Part shown: positions 8,853 through 18,860 of the stretch, piece after piece
Layout of the letters: the number at the start of each line of letters is the position of its first letter
Numbering within the stretch: the first letter of the stretch is position 1
Source of the DNA: Clostridia bacterium
Lineage (GTDB): Bacteria; Bacillota; Clostridia; Christensenellales; UBA1242
Direction: 5' to 3'
Assembly (NCBI GenBank): GCA_017468205.1
Contig: JAFUJK010000083.1
Span: 1 to 60,596, forward strand
DNA length: 60,596 nucleotides
Notes under the pieces: generated by a model
What the model saw: the letters and a program-made list of their open reading frames with translations, nothing else
Database searches by the model: none
What the model was told of the DNA's origin: nothing
Translations under genes and position numbers: made by a program

Positions 8853-9883
8853 AGTTCCCCCTTATTTTGTATTTCCTCAATTTTCACATTTGGAGTAAAC
8901 ACATTAAGAACTTTCAACTTACTATTTAAAGCGCGTTCAAAATCGGCATATTCATTTGAATAAATAGTTGAACCATTAACAGTAAACATACCGATGCTAT
9001 TCAATTTGTTCTGCACAAGTTGAGATGTTACAAATTTGATAAAATCTTGTGCGTGATTAATCTGATTTTCATTTGATGAGGTTATCGAAAAATATTGAAT
9101 TAAGTCGGTATATGTGTTCAAATATTTATAATTAAGCGGAGCCATCACGCCCATATTTACCTTGTTATTAAGCCTGTAAAAATCGCGTTGTGTACCTAAA
9201 AGCACACTAAAATCATTGCCTTTTAGATAACTTTCGTATGCCTGATATTGCGTTAAATTTGATATTTTTAGATACTTCTTTTCGTCCTCATTTAAGCTTA
9301 AAACTGGAATATTATAATTTTGACCTGTACCTATTACACTCAACTCACTTGTTTCTTGGGCTTTTGTAAAATTGTCAACATTCAATTCCCCAAAATCACC
9401 ATCAGCGCACAAAACATAGCCACCCATACACCAAGGAATTGCTAGTTGTTTGCCATTTTTTACCCCACCCGCAAGCAAGTCAGCACGAACACCGCAATCA
9501 CTCGTAATTTCAGTAGTAATAGCCTCTAAAAGTTCGCCAGCACCTACGCCATAACTAACTATATCGGGGCGAGAGCCTTGTTCAAGCATTAATTTTGCTT
9601 GATTCAAATCCAAAGTACGCACAAGAACATAGGTCCCTATTGTTCGTTCCTGATATAAATAGGCATTTTTCTCTAAAAAACGCGCTCGACTAGCGCTCCC
9701 TCCCTCAAATGTATCAATCTCCCACAATTCCAAAAAAACAGCATTTGGAGGAGCAGTCTTAACCCATTCATCTCGTCCTGCATAGATTTTGGGCAACAAA
9801 ATATATGGAGTTACAAACAAAAATACCGCGACTACTAATGCAAAAACAGCAAAAAATGTTTTTTCGCGCTTGGATAAACTCAA
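8849..9883 (-). CDS. Membrane-anchored extracellular solute-binding-like protein
   Basis: The longest frame starts at an ATG at 9898. A GGGAGGT SD lies inside it, 6 nt before a TTG at 9883, which is the likelier start (about 344 aa). An N-terminal membrane anchor (about residues 10-30) is followed by a family-1-like solute-binding fold: LELWEIDTFEGGSASRARFL, then LMLEQGSRPDIVSYG and LGTQRDFYRL. There is no lipobox Cys, unlike typical Gram-positive binding proteins. No ABC permease or ATPase is adjacent, so the ligand and the transport role are unknown. It lies between uvrC and murB. Confidence 0.65.
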   Translation of the reverse strand: MSLSKREKTFFAVFALVVAVFLFVTPYILLPKIYAGRDEWVKTAPPNAVFLELWEIDTFEGGSASRARFLEKNAYLYQERTIGTYVLVRTLDLNQAKLMLEQGSRPDIVSYGVGAGELLEAITTEITSDCGVRADLLAGGVKNGKQLAIPWCMGGYVLCADGDFGELNVDNFTKAQETSELSVIGTGQNYNIPVLSLNEDEKKYLKISNLTQYQAYESYLKGNDFSVLLGTQRDFYRLNNKVNMGVMAPLNYKYLNTYTDLIQYFSITSSNENQINHAQDFIKFVTSQLVQNKLNSIGMFTVNGSTIYSNEYADFERALNSKLKVLNVFTPNVKIEEIQNKGEL

Positions 9884-9933
9884 AAAAGCACCTCCCATAA
9901 CGTCATAACAATGTATGCAGAGGTACTTTTGAT

Positions 9934-11760
9934 TTATGCGGTTTCAAAATATTTTTTAATAGCAAGAGCATCTTTTTGAGATATACCAGCAACCGCTGTT
10001 AGCTCGTCGAATGTTGCTTCTTTAATTTTGTCAATAGACTTAAAGGCCTTTATCAAATTTTTACGCTTAACGGGACCAATACCCTCGATTTCTTCAAGAA
10101 CACTTGTAATCTTATTTCGCAAACTACGGTGATAAGTGATTGCAAAACGGTGTGATTCATCACGAATTCGTTGCAAAAGTTTTAGCGCATTATGAGTACG
10201 AGGCAAAATTATAGGTTCCGACCTATTCGGCAGATAAACTTCCTCCTCACGCTTTGCAAGGCTGATTACTGGGATATTGTAGCCACACGCATTTAAGGCA
10301 TCAACAGCATTTGACAACTGTCCTTTTCCTCCGTCAACAACGATTAAATCAGGTTTGCTTCTAAAACTTGGGTCGTCGCTCTGTATATTATCCAATTCCC
10401 ACAATCTACGAGTAATAACTTCGCGCATACTCGCAAAATCGTTTGCCCCTTCGACGGTTTTTATTCTAAACTTGCGATAGTGCTTTGTGCGCGCCTCTCC
10501 GTCTATAAAAACGACCATTGAAGCCACGCTCAACACTCCGCCTATGTTTGAAATATCATAACATTCCATACGATGCACAGGCTTTCCAAGGTTCAATATT
10601 TGCCCCAAATTCTCCGCCGCACCTATGGTAAAATCATTTATTCTTTTTTCTTTTTCGATTGCTTTTTCCAAATACATTTCGGCATTTTGAACGGCAATTT
10701 CAAGTAATTTCTTCTTTTCTGCTCGCTTTGGACATAACAACTCAACAGCGCTAGTTCTTCCGACACTTGCTGACTTGCGTTGAGTTGAAAGCCATTCGCG
10801 CAAATCTTCGTTTGGCTCAAAAGGAATTAACACTTGCTCTGGTGGAATAGCGGTTGAAGTATAATATTGAGTTATAAATTGTGTTAGGCTATCCTCTAAA
10901 TCTAGTTCAGCATCAACTAGATGGAAACAGTCTACGCCAACACTGCGTCCACCACGAACCACAAGCACAGCAACACTTGCAACTGAGCCATTACTTGCCC
11001 AAGCAAAAGCATCAATATTATCCAAATTTGGCATAAATGTGAGCGTGTGTTGTTTAATTCTATCAAGCATAGAAAGGTCGTCGCGAATAGTCAATGCAAG
11101 CTCAAACTGCTCATTATCTGCAAGCCGTGTCATTTTTTCTTGTAAAATTTGTTGAACATCGCCAAACTTTCCATTTAAAAACTCCATTGCTTTTTTCAAA
11201 TAGTCGTGATAAACTTCCTTAGTAACCAGTCCACAACAAGGGGCACTACACAGTCCCAAATCGTGGTTTATACAAGGGCGCGCACGCCTTGGAAGTTTTC
11301 CATTGCACATACGAAGTGGATAAGCATTATTAAGCATTTTTATCAATTCCACAGGACGAACACCTGCAAAATAAGGTCCAAAATACTTCGCTCCATCGCG
11401 CTTAAGTTTTCGCACAATCTCAAGACGCGGAAAATCCTGTTTTAGGTCGATACGAATATAAGGATAAGACTTTCCGTCCTTCAACAATATGTTGTAATAC
11501 GGCTGATATCGTTTGATTAGATTATTTTCAAGCGCGAGCGCCTCCGCTTCATTAGGAACAACAATGTAGTAAAAATCTGCAATATTTTTTACCATATTAG
11601 TTACTTTAATAGTGTGATTTTTGCTATGCTGAAAATACTGCGATACACGATTTTTGAGGTTTTTCGCCTTTCCGACATAAATCACCTCACCGTCCGCATT
11701 TTTCATTATATAAACTCCGCTATTTTGAGGGAGTTCTTTAATTTTCGTCTTTAAATCCAT
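9934..11760 (-). CDS. uvrC: Excinuclease ABC subunit C
   Basis: A 608-aa protein from the ATG at 11760. UvrC makes both incisions in nucleotide excision repair. The GIY-YIG nuclease domain occupies residues about 10-90 (SGVYIMKN, IYVGKAKNLKNR). It is followed by a Cys cluster, a UVR motif near 200-230 that contacts UvrB, the RNase H-like nuclease core (ECYDISN, FIDGEARTKHYRKF, VVDGGKGQL) and C-terminal helix-hairpin-helix repeats. A frame extension to 11778 has no ribosome site. The promoter at 11767-11795 would start transcription at the ATG, so the mRNA looks leaderless. Confidence 0.95.
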   Translation of the reverse strand: MDLKTKIKELPQNSGVYIMKNADGEVIYVGKAKNLKNRVSQYFQHSKNHTIKVTNMVKNIADFYYIVVPNEAEALALENNLIKRYQPYYNILLKDGKSYPYIRIDLKQDFPRLEIVRKLKRDGAKYFGPYFAGVRPVELIKMLNNAYPLRMCNGKLPRRARPCINHDLGLCSAPCCGLVTKEVYHDYLKKAMEFLNGKFGDVQQILQEKMTRLADNEQFELALTIRDDLSMLDRIKQHTLTFMPNLDNIDAFAWASNGSVASVAVLVVRGGRSVGVDCFHLVDAELDLEDSLTQFITQYYTSTAIPPEQVLIPFEPNEDLREWLSTQRKSASVGRTSAVELLCPKRAEKKKLLEIAVQNAEMYLEKAIEKEKRINDFTIGAAENLGQILNLGKPVHRMECYDISNIGGVLSVASMVVFIDGEARTKHYRKFRIKTVEGANDFASMREVITRRLWELDNIQSDDPSFRSKPDLIVVDGGKGQLSNAVDALNACGYNIPVISLAKREEEVYLPNRSEPIILPRTHNALKLLQRIRDESHRFAITYHRSLRNKITSVLEEIEGIGPVKRKNLIKAFKSIDKIKEATFDELTAVAGISQKDALAIKKYFETA

Positions 11761-11766
11761 AATAAT

Positions 11767-11795
11767 ATTATACACCATTTAAAATATTTTTTCAA
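11767..11795 (-). promoter_or_regulatory. uvrC promoter with predicted leaderless start
   Basis: TTGAAA (11790-11795), a 17-bp spacer and TATAAT (11767-11772). Only six bases separate the -10 box from the ATG at 11760, so the expected transcription start is the A of the start codon. There is no SD upstream of the ATG. Confidence 0.65.
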
Positions 11796-11863
11796 TAAAT
11801 ATAACGATATTAACATTTTTTAGATTTTTTGCATATTAAACATAAAACACGGGAGGTCGAGAA

Positions 11864-12079
11864 ATGACCGTTTCGCAAGCATTGGTTATCGTTCTGCTAA
11901 TTTCAATTTGGGCAGGAACCACAGGCACAGACCTAGCCACAAACTCAAATATATTGATAATTTTGCTAATAGCACTTATAGCATTAGCAGGGGTAACAAC
12001 AAATTCAGGTAATAATAATTGTTGTTGTCGAAACCGAATAATATCTGACTTTGGCACTATAACACAAACACTTTTTTAA
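11864..12079 (+). CDS. Small hydrophobic protein with a CCC motif, unknown function
   Basis: A 71-aa protein. SD GGGAGGT lies 6 nt before the ATG at 11864, which is strong evidence for translation. Two hydrophobic stretches (residues about 5-16 and 29-44) are followed by an Asn-rich, Cys-rich turn (NNNCCCRNR) and a short polar tail. It is monocistronic, flanked by the uvrC promoter region and the shared terminator at 12083-12107. Similar short Cys-rich peptides exist in spore formers, but no family is recognised. Confidence 0.6.
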   Translation: MTVSQALVIVLLISIWAGTTGTDLATNSNILIILLIALIALAGVTTNSGNNNCCCRNRIISDFGTITQTLF

Positions 12080-12082
12080 ACA

Positions 12083-12107
12083 AAAACAAGGCTATTGCCT
12101 TGTTTTT
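12083..12107. terminator. Bidirectional rho-independent terminator
   Basis: A 10-bp stem (AAAACAAGGC / GCCTTGTTTT) with a TATT loop and T-runs on both strands, between the convergent 71-aa gene and the AI-2E family gene. Confidence 0.8.
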
Positions 12108-13614
12108 ATTCCTCAATAATTAAGTCGTCAGTTTCTAGTTCTTTTGCTTCTGCTGGTTTAACTTCTTCAACGACAGCATCTTCTGCTGTTTTGTCAACCT
12201 TTGTGAGTTCGTGCTTGCTCACTTTTTTCTTCTTTGTGGTTTTTGTAGTCAACACAACATCAGTTTTCTCTTCCTCTTCCTTAACAGCCTGTTTATTCGC
12301 CTTTTTCATTGATTGCAGACGTGAAAAATCGTCATCCATTTGCTCAATAGGCACGTTGTAGGAAGTATCTTGTGTCAAGTCAAGAATATCGCTAACTCCA
12401 TAGAAGTTATCGTCAACAATACCCGCCTCAACCATTTCTTCGTGTTCACGGCGTTGCTCTCTAATTCTCAAACGCTCTTGCCATACAATGGAAATTACGG
12501 ACACAATAGGAGCCGACAAAATCATACCAACAAGCCCAAACATAGCGCCACCAAGTGTAAGTCCAAGGATAATAAGAAGCGCACGAGTATTCATTCTCTT
12601 GCTCATAATGAACGCAGGAACGAAAGTTGTAACCAAAGCCCAGTCGATAATCGCAAACAACAACGCCATTAACATCATATTCACATCGCCGAACATCAAT
12701 GTTACAATTGCAAGTGGAATACACGCAATAAAGCCACCCAAATAAGGGATAATAGATAAAACTCCGAGCAAAAGCGCCATTACAACAGCCAAAGGCACAC
12801 CCATAATTTGGAAACCAATCCACGCAATAATAAAGATAATAAACATTACAATCAAGTTTGAAATGATGTATTGGTTAAACATATCATTTGTGCGGTGTGT
12901 AATGGTGATAATCTCTTCCGCGCTCTTGCGGTTAGAATATGCATACGTCATACGTTTGCAAGTTTTTGAGATTAGCTCTTTATCCTTCAGCATCAAGAAG
13001 GAAATAATTAATCCCATTACGCAAGAGAAAATCAGCGAAGCAGTATCCATTAAGTATACTGTAATATTATCAACAAACGAACTAATACCAGATTCAATGC
13101 TTGTACCTATATTATTTATGGCATCGGTAATAGCTTGGTCAAATTGTTCTGCTGGCAAACCAGTAATAGTTTGCATAAGGCTAGTAAGTGCAGAAGTCAA
13201 CTTATCAACCAACACTGTTAAGTTATCACCTTGAAATTGTTCCAATACTCCAATAAGCCCCGGCACCGCAACAACAATCAAAACAACAAACGCGCCAATA
13301 AGAATTAAAAATAATGAAGAAAGCGAAATAGCACGTTTATATTTAAGCGCTCGTGGATTGCCCACAAAGCAATTTTTCAGCAATTTATTTTCAATAAAAG
13401 CCATAGGTCTAAGCAAAATAAACGAAAGCACGAGTGCTACGATTAATGGTGTTAGACCAGCGATTAAACTCATAAACAAGTCGCGAATAATTCCGCCAGC
13501 CATATTGGTTAAAATAAGCGCACAAAGAATCGCTACAAAGAGCCAAACATACCACTTGCGCCCGCCACTATTTTGACTGCGACGTCTTTCGTCACTTGGA
13601 TAGTCTTGTTCCAT
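12106..13614 (-). CDS. AI-2E family transporter (YdiK/PerM type)
   Basis: A 502-aa polytopic membrane protein. The N-terminus (about 25 residues) is cytoplasmic and basic, followed by paired helices, a long polar loop (about residues 105-190) and a C-terminal bundle. The bundle contains the family block GVLSIIPYLGGFIACIP. The tail after about residue 405 is long and charged, with Lys, Glu and Thr runs, longer than in most relatives. The family name comes from autoinducer-2 export claims; many members move other solutes. It follows the flippase-like gene within 2 nt, with SD GGAGGAGG, so the two form an operon. Confidence 0.85.
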   Translation of the reverse strand: MEQDYPSDERRRSQNSGGRKWYVWLFVAILCALILTNMAGGIIRDLFMSLIAGLTPLIVALVLSFILLRPMAFIENKLLKNCFVGNPRALKYKRAISLSSLFLILIGAFVVLIVVAVPGLIGVLEQFQGDNLTVLVDKLTSALTSLMQTITGLPAEQFDQAITDAINNIGTSIESGISSFVDNITVYLMDTASLIFSCVMGLIISFLMLKDKELISKTCKRMTYAYSNRKSAEEIITITHRTNDMFNQYIISNLIVMFIIFIIAWIGFQIMGVPLAVVMALLLGVLSIIPYLGGFIACIPLAIVTLMFGDVNMMLMALLFAIIDWALVTTFVPAFIMSKRMNTRALLIILGLTLGGAMFGLVGMILSAPIVSVISIVWQERLRIREQRREHEEMVEAGIVDDNFYGVSDILDLTQDTSYNVPIEQMDDDFSRLQSMKKANKQAVKEEEEKTDVVLTTKTTKKKKVSKHELTKVDKTAEDAVVEEVKPAEAKELETDDLIIEE

Positions 13615-13615
13615 C

Positions 13616-15076
13616 TTAGCCTCCTCCTTTTATTTCGGGTTCATTAGTTCCCTTCTCGTCAGGGTCTTTCTGCCCCTCGTCGATACAATCGGTTTTATTT
13701 TCAGCCTCAACTTCAATTACTTTTTGATTTTTTTCTAAAACTTCCATTAACCCATTTTCTTTCCGCATATCTTCATCTTTGAACCGCTGAAGCATAGGTG
13801 CAATCTTTTTATTTCCGTAAACAAAATCATATAATAACACTACGCCACCTTGAATAAGATAACCATAATAAGTCATAATACGATACAATAATATCGCCCA
13901 AACAAATACATTTCCAGCACCCACAGTCGCATAATATGGATAGAAAATTGCATTGAAAGAATATTCTGCTGTACCTGCACCACCTGGTATAGGTATAAAG
14001 CTAATAGCAATGTCACATATAAGTTGAAGTGTAAGGAAAGTGTACCACAAATTAATATTAAAATCACAGAACACACAGTACACAACAAATGCTATGGAAT
14101 ATTGAGCAAAAAGCATAAAGACACTTAACAAAAATTCCATAAATACAAGCCAGCCACTTGTCATAAACATTCTAAATGTTGAAACATATTCTTTGACCGT
14201 GCGCATAACTTTTCTGTACATCATTCGTGAGTCTTTGATAATATGCATCCATTTCAGCATTTTAAATATGCCAAACATCATTTTTGGGGCGACTTTTTTA
14301 CTGATTGACAAGAAGAAAATTGCGACAATAAGCAATAAGTTAAGAGCAAGTCCAATATAACACAAAGTTAAAACAAAGGAGTCTACCTGAATATCAATTA
14401 AACCACTACAAAGAAGAATTATTACGCTAAAAATTATATAGGTAACTTGTGCATAGATATATTTTGCGAGAGGCACACTTGTAGCACTACTTGCATTCAA
14501 ACCGCGCTTATTCAAATAGAAAACCTGAAAAGGCTGTCCTCCTGTCGCAAGAGGTGTAATTGAGTCATAATAGCGACATATTGCCATTGATTTATAACTC
14601 AAATATGGTCGATTTCTGCCTGTAACCTTTTTTATTGCTAACTGTATACGGAAAGCATCTAAATAGTTGATAAGAAAAAACAGCAAAACAGCAACAATTA
14701 GCCACCACCAATTAAGATTGCTTTGCAATAATTCAGGCAAAGACATAGGCGGTTCGTTACAAAATTGCCAAATAAGAATGCCTGCCAAGATTCCCAAGTT
14801 AAGCAACAAAAATAAAGCACTAATCCACTTACTTTTTTTGCTACGTTGAGTCTTAACCGACTCCATTGAAGACTCCATAGACTCCTTGGTTTCTTTTTCG
14901 CGTTCTGCCTCTTTAATCAAATGAGGAATCACATTTTCGGTTGTTATCGTATCTTCTGCGATATTGATTTTTGATGATATTTTTAGGTGCGAATGCGATG
15001 GAGAAAAAGCCTTGCGTTGATACAAGACTGGAGTCTGGTTTTTCAGACTGTTTTCCTCTTTTTCAATATCGCACAT
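13616..15076 (-). CDS. Flippase-like integral membrane protein (UPF0104/MprF N-terminal type)
   Basis: A 486-aa protein. About 80 polar N-terminal residues precede eight or so membrane helices. Conserved features of lysylphosphatidylglycerol-synthase transmembrane regions are visible: YLDAFRIQLAIKK, ATGGQPFQVFYL and FIPIPGGAGTAEYSFNAIF. It has no C-terminal aminoacyl-transferase domain, so it is a stand-alone flippase-like protein rather than a full MprF. Its substrate is unknown. It is the first gene of a two-gene operon with the AI-2E family transporter. Confidence 0.82.
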   Translation of the reverse strand: MCDIEKEENSLKNQTPVLYQRKAFSPSHSHLKISSKINIAEDTITTENVIPHLIKEAEREKETKESMESSMESVKTQRSKKSKWISALFLLLNLGILAGILIWQFCNEPPMSLPELLQSNLNWWWLIVAVLLFFLINYLDAFRIQLAIKKVTGRNRPYLSYKSMAICRYYDSITPLATGGQPFQVFYLNKRGLNASSATSVPLAKYIYAQVTYIIFSVIILLCSGLIDIQVDSFVLTLCYIGLALNLLLIVAIFFLSISKKVAPKMMFGIFKMLKWMHIIKDSRMMYRKVMRTVKEYVSTFRMFMTSGWLVFMEFLLSVFMLFAQYSIAFVVYCVFCDFNINLWYTFLTLQLICDIAISFIPIPGGAGTAEYSFNAIFYPYYATVGAGNVFVWAILLYRIMTYYGYLIQGGVVLLYDFVYGNKKIAPMLQRFKDEDMRKENGLMEVLEKNQKVIEVEAENKTDCIDEGQKDPDEKGTNEPEIKGGG

Positions 15077-15153
15077 AACAAAATATCCTGAATTTTTTAT
15101 TTCACTACATAACTATAATATCATTAAAATTCCCTTTTGTCAAAAGAAAAAAT

Positions 15154-15182
15154 GAAAAAATTGGGACTTTATACCCAATTTT
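15154..15182 (-). terminator. Rho-independent terminator of tilS
   Basis: An AAATTGGG / CCCAATTT stem followed by T6 on the minus strand. It overlaps the last codons of tilS. Confidence 0.7.
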
Positions 15183-16515
15183 GCATATCATACTTAATTA
15201 AACCAAAATTTTTGGTGCTTTCAGTAACTTTTAAATGTTCAGAAATATCAACCCCTGCCACTGCCAGAACTTCATTTCCCAAAGCCAAAACTGGAAGATA
15301 ATCACGAATACGTGCAGGAACTTTTTTATCATTTAAATAACTTTTTAATTTTCGGCTTCCACCGCCAAACTTTTCAATATAATCGCCTTCTTTACGAACA
15401 CGCCAAACTGCACCATTTGGAATTTGGTCAAGGTCAACAAGCAAAAATCCAGCTTGTAATTCTGGCGATTTTGCACGTTTAACACTTAATTTGCCATAAT
15501 CACCAAATTTTATAGTACCAATTTTAAAATCCCATTCTACATTTAATTCTACTTTTGGCTTTTTGTGAGTGATTGTAATATATTCATATTCTTTGTAAAC
15601 ATCGACATTATTAGGTAAGTTAATTTTTGCGCCATTCTCACCACTTTTTGCCAAATCGAGAATCATTATCAAATGTTTACGCTCAAAATTTTGAATTACA
15701 CCCAATTTTGCCAAGCAATCATCAAGCAATCTAAAAATATGCGAATTACCATACACAAAATACGTCAGAGGCACTTTCACCATATCATCATTATATAAAA
15801 CTGCATCAAAATTAATCATACTACGAATAACTTGGTCATCTTCCTTGCAGGTTTTACCAAAATTACACAATGTGGCATCTACATTTTGCCAAACTTTGCG
15901 TAATTCGGGCATAACAACATTTCTAATCATGTTGCGTGTAATTGTGTTGTCGCTATTAGTTTCATCTTCCAAATATTGAATATCATTTTCGTAAACATAG
16001 CGCATTAATTCATCTTTTGGCATATCAAGTAGTGGGCGCACGTAAAAATTATCACGAACATACTCCATACCACTCGCGCCTTTAATGCCACTACCGCGCA
16101 AAATATGCATAAGTATTGTTTCGGCTTGGTCGCGTTGATGATGAGCAAGACAAACATAATCAACAAGTCCGCGTTTTTTCAAACTTTCAAACACACCATA
16201 ACGCGTTTCCCTGCACGCTTCTTCAAGTCCCATACCCTTTTGTTTTGCAAGAATGCCCGCTTCTACGCGAAATTTGTAAAATCTAATACGATTTTCACGG
16301 CAATAGTCTTCAACAAAAATCGCTTCTGCCTCGTCAGCCTCGCGAGTGCCGTGGATAACATTAATCGCAACAACATCAATATCAAGTTTAAACTTGTTTG
16401 CGTTCAAGAAGTGCAAGAGAGCCATACTATCAGAGCCACCACTTACGCCAACACCAACAACACTGCCTGAACTAAAAAATTTGTTTTCAATAATAAAATC
16501 TAGAATTTTCTCCAT
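15169..16515 (-). CDS. tilS: tRNA(Ile)-lysidine synthetase
   Basis: A 448-aa protein from the ATG at 16515. TilS converts C34 of the CAU-anticodon tRNA-Ile to lysidine, which allows AUA decoding. The PP-loop ATP site VSGGSDSMAL is near residues 24-33, followed by the HGTREADEAEAIF block, HHQRDQAETILMHILRGSG and a C-terminal lysidine-synthetase domain (VWRVRKEGDYIEKFG, KLKSYLNDKKVP). A GTG four codons upstream belongs to the GAGGTG ribosome site, so the ATG is preferred. In most Firmicutes it neighbours hpt and ftsH; here it follows spoIIE, which is also a common linkage. Confidence 0.95.
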   Translation of the reverse strand: MEKILDFIIENKFFSSGSVVGVGVSGGSDSMALLHFLNANKFKLDIDVVAINVIHGTREADEAEAIFVEDYCRENRIRFYKFRVEAGILAKQKGMGLEEACRETRYGVFESLKKRGLVDYVCLAHHQRDQAETILMHILRGSGIKGASGMEYVRDNFYVRPLLDMPKDELMRYVYENDIQYLEDETNSDNTITRNMIRNVVMPELRKVWQNVDATLCNFGKTCKEDDQVIRSMINFDAVLYNDDMVKVPLTYFVYGNSHIFRLLDDCLAKLGVIQNFERKHLIMILDLAKSGENGAKINLPNNVDVYKEYEYITITHKKPKVELNVEWDFKIGTIKFGDYGKLSVKRAKSPELQAGFLLVDLDQIPNGAVWRVRKEGDYIEKFGGGSRKLKSYLNDKKVPARIRDYLPVLALGNEVLAVAGVDISEHLKVTESTKNFGLIKYDMQNWV

Positions 16516-16537
16516 ATTTTTAATCACCTCTATTTAT

Positions 16538-16566
16538 ATTATACTATAAAAACAGCAGTTTTTCAA
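16538..16566 (-). promoter_or_regulatory. tilS promoter
   Basis: TTGAAA (16561-16566), a 17-bp spacer and TATAAT (16538-16543). SD GAGGTG and the ATG at 16515 follow, giving a normal short leader. Confidence 0.7.
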
Positions 16567-16583
16567 TAGAGAAATAAAAGTTT

Positions 16584-18860
16584 TTAGAATTTAGTAAAAA
16601 TTCTGCCTACCATTACGGTCATATCATCATTAGGAATATTCTTATTCAATTCCAGAGCTTTGTCAATAATTGCATTTGCTAAAATTTGCGGATTTGTCGT
16701 ATTTGTTTGAGTTATCACTTCGTCAAGGTCATCAAGAGTTCTAAAACTATCACTTATGCCATCGGTTAAAAGAATAATCATATCACCATCATTTAATACG
16801 CACGAACGTATATTTGGTTTCAATTCTTCTAAAATCCCCAAAGGCAACGCGCCCGCTTCCAACCTTTCCAAAGTTTCGCCACTCTTTATATAGGTAACAG
16901 GTGAGCCTAATTTTATCATATCACATGTGCCATCATTTAAATTTATCACACTCGCGTCAAGGGCGCTGAATGTTTCCTCTCCACTTAAAGAAAGCAACTT
17001 GTTTACACTTGATAAAATCAAACTATTATCAAACCCCGCACGATAAAAATTTTCAATCAAACCAAGAGCAAGGCTACTTGTACGTTCTGCCTGTTCTCCG
17101 CTCCCCATTCCATCACAAAGCGCAAATAAAATCTTATCTTTACCGAGGCGCATAACAGAATGAGTATCCCCACTTTTAGAACTATCAGCCTTTATAGCCC
17201 CCGCACTGCCAAAAACTAGGTCATATCTATTTGCACTGTCAAGCGTTATAACCTCAAACCCCGCTTTAACACCGCAAGCTCTGTTTGTAATTTCCATAGG
17301 AAAACCAAGCGATTTTGAAAGCACTCTAACAAGACAATTTGTATCAAGGTTTTTTTTCTTGACCACTATTGTAGCGCTATAAAGTTTATCCTGTCTACGA
17401 TAAACAACCGCCTCACTGCACACAATTCCTTCATACATTAAATCTTCCATAATACGTCTTTCGAGCGAATTATCAAAAGAAACATTTAACGAAACCTCAA
17501 CTGCTAATGATTTCATAATTTGCGACACCCCCCACATTTGTTCACCCAAAAGCAGTCGACCGCTATCAAGGTTGTTTTGATTTTGCAAACCATTTTTATA
17601 TTCATCTACCACATTATTAACCGCAGTTATAAGTGCATTCAACTTAACACAATGAGCGCACAAATTTGGCGGAACATCAAGAAGCGACACACGTCCACGT
17701 TCATAAGCAAAATAAAGCATTTCGAGAATTGCCCTGTGAGTTTCACTAGACTGAATACGCAGACATTCATTCTTATTAGCACAATCAATACACATTTTTT
17801 GTTTTATTTCTGTTGCTAAATATTCGGCTATTTCTTCAAAATTTCTAGCCCCCTTTACCATACCTTTAAACACATTCTTCATATCAAAGAAAATATCACT
17901 CAACTCATAAAGTCTTGAACAAAGAACTTTTCTGCTCCTATTGACAATTGAGCGAACTGCTGTATCTTCCTTTTCTGTAATAATATAAGATATTACACCA
18001 GTAAGCATTTTAGACGGCATAAGTAAAAACAAAAGAGCGCCTATCAAAATAGCAAGTAAATTATAAAGTGTGTATGTAGGCATAAAATAAAGCCCAATAA
18101 TTATATCTACTAACACAACAGCAACGCAAGCATACGCACGTTTTGAACATTTTGTAGCCACTGCAGTCAATCCAATTATCACACTTTGAGAAACCAGCAA
18201 GAATTGCTCCGCTGAAAATGCAGAACCTAGCCCAAATGCCAGTAATATCATAAGGACCGCAGAATTTGAAAAAGTATGACTTAAAAATAATGAGCCAAAT
18301 GCAATGACACCACTAAAAATATACTCGCCAAAAGGAACACAACTTACCCCAACACCAAGAGCAAAAATCAAAACTCCCGCTGTTAAAACTTCATCAATCA
18401 AAAACTGACGTCTTAAACCACGCAACACAAGACCTTGCATAAAATGAAGATACGCGTACATTGCAACCATTCCAATCACAAGAGTAACGAACGCACCCCA
18501 AAGCAATTCCGTGTTCATTACCGCGTAATAAAACATTCCCGCTTGTGAAAGAAAAGCATAGCAACCTATCAAAACGGGATTTAAACGTCTTTTGAAACGA
18601 TAGTGCAACAAATATGCAAGACCAAACACAAGCACACACACAGTATCAACAACAAGATTCGTTAAATCAAACGATGCCAAAAATCCCGAAAGAACGTAGA
18701 GTGGCGCAAGATAATAAATCTTTTGATTACACCAAACCAGTGCAAAAAACATTCCGAATGCAAAAGGCTGTAAACCTTGAATTGTTGCGCTGTGCAAAAT
18801 ATACAACATCACAAAAAGCAAAAAATATTTTAAAATACCATAAAAAAATTCAATGCGCAT
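16584..18860 (-). CDS. spoIIE: Stage II sporulation protein E, PP2C-type phosphatase
   Basis: A 758-aa protein. SpoIIE dephosphorylates SpoIIAA to activate sigma-F in the forespore and helps build the polar septum. About ten membrane helices fill residues 1-300. A regulatory region follows with a Cys cluster (CIDCANKNEC near 355, CAHC near 402). The C-terminal PP2C phosphatase contains LCDGMGSG near 582, SALDASVINL and ILLTDGISDS. Length and architecture fit the family. It is strong evidence that the organism makes endospores. No clear Spo0A box could be assigned upstream. Confidence 0.93.
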   Translation of the reverse strand: MRIEFFYGILKYFLLFVMLYILHSATIQGLQPFAFGMFFALVWCNQKIYYLAPLYVLSGFLASFDLTNLVVDTVCVLVFGLAYLLHYRFKRRLNPVLIGCYAFLSQAGMFYYAVMNTELLWGAFVTLVIGMVAMYAYLHFMQGLVLRGLRRQFLIDEVLTAGVLIFALGVGVSCVPFGEYIFSGVIAFGSLFLSHTFSNSAVLMILLAFGLGSAFSAEQFLLVSQSVIIGLTAVATKCSKRAYACVAVVLVDIIIGLYFMPTYTLYNLLAILIGALLFLLMPSKMLTGVISYIITEKEDTAVRSIVNRSRKVLCSRLYELSDIFFDMKNVFKGMVKGARNFEEIAEYLATEIKQKMCIDCANKNECLRIQSSETHRAILEMLYFAYERGRVSLLDVPPNLCAHCVKLNALITAVNNVVDEYKNGLQNQNNLDSGRLLLGEQMWGVSQIMKSLAVEVSLNVSFDNSLERRIMEDLMYEGIVCSEAVVYRRQDKLYSATIVVKKKNLDTNCLVRVLSKSLGFPMEITNRACGVKAGFEVITLDSANRYDLVFGSAGAIKADSSKSGDTHSVMRLGKDKILFALCDGMGSGEQAERTSSLALGLIENFYRAGFDNSLILSSVNKLLSLSGEETFSALDASVINLNDGTCDMIKLGSPVTYIKSGETLERLEAGALPLGILEELKPNIRSCVLNDGDMIILLTDGISDSFRTLDDLDEVITQTNTTNPQILANAIIDKALELNKNIPNDDMTVMVGRIFTKF

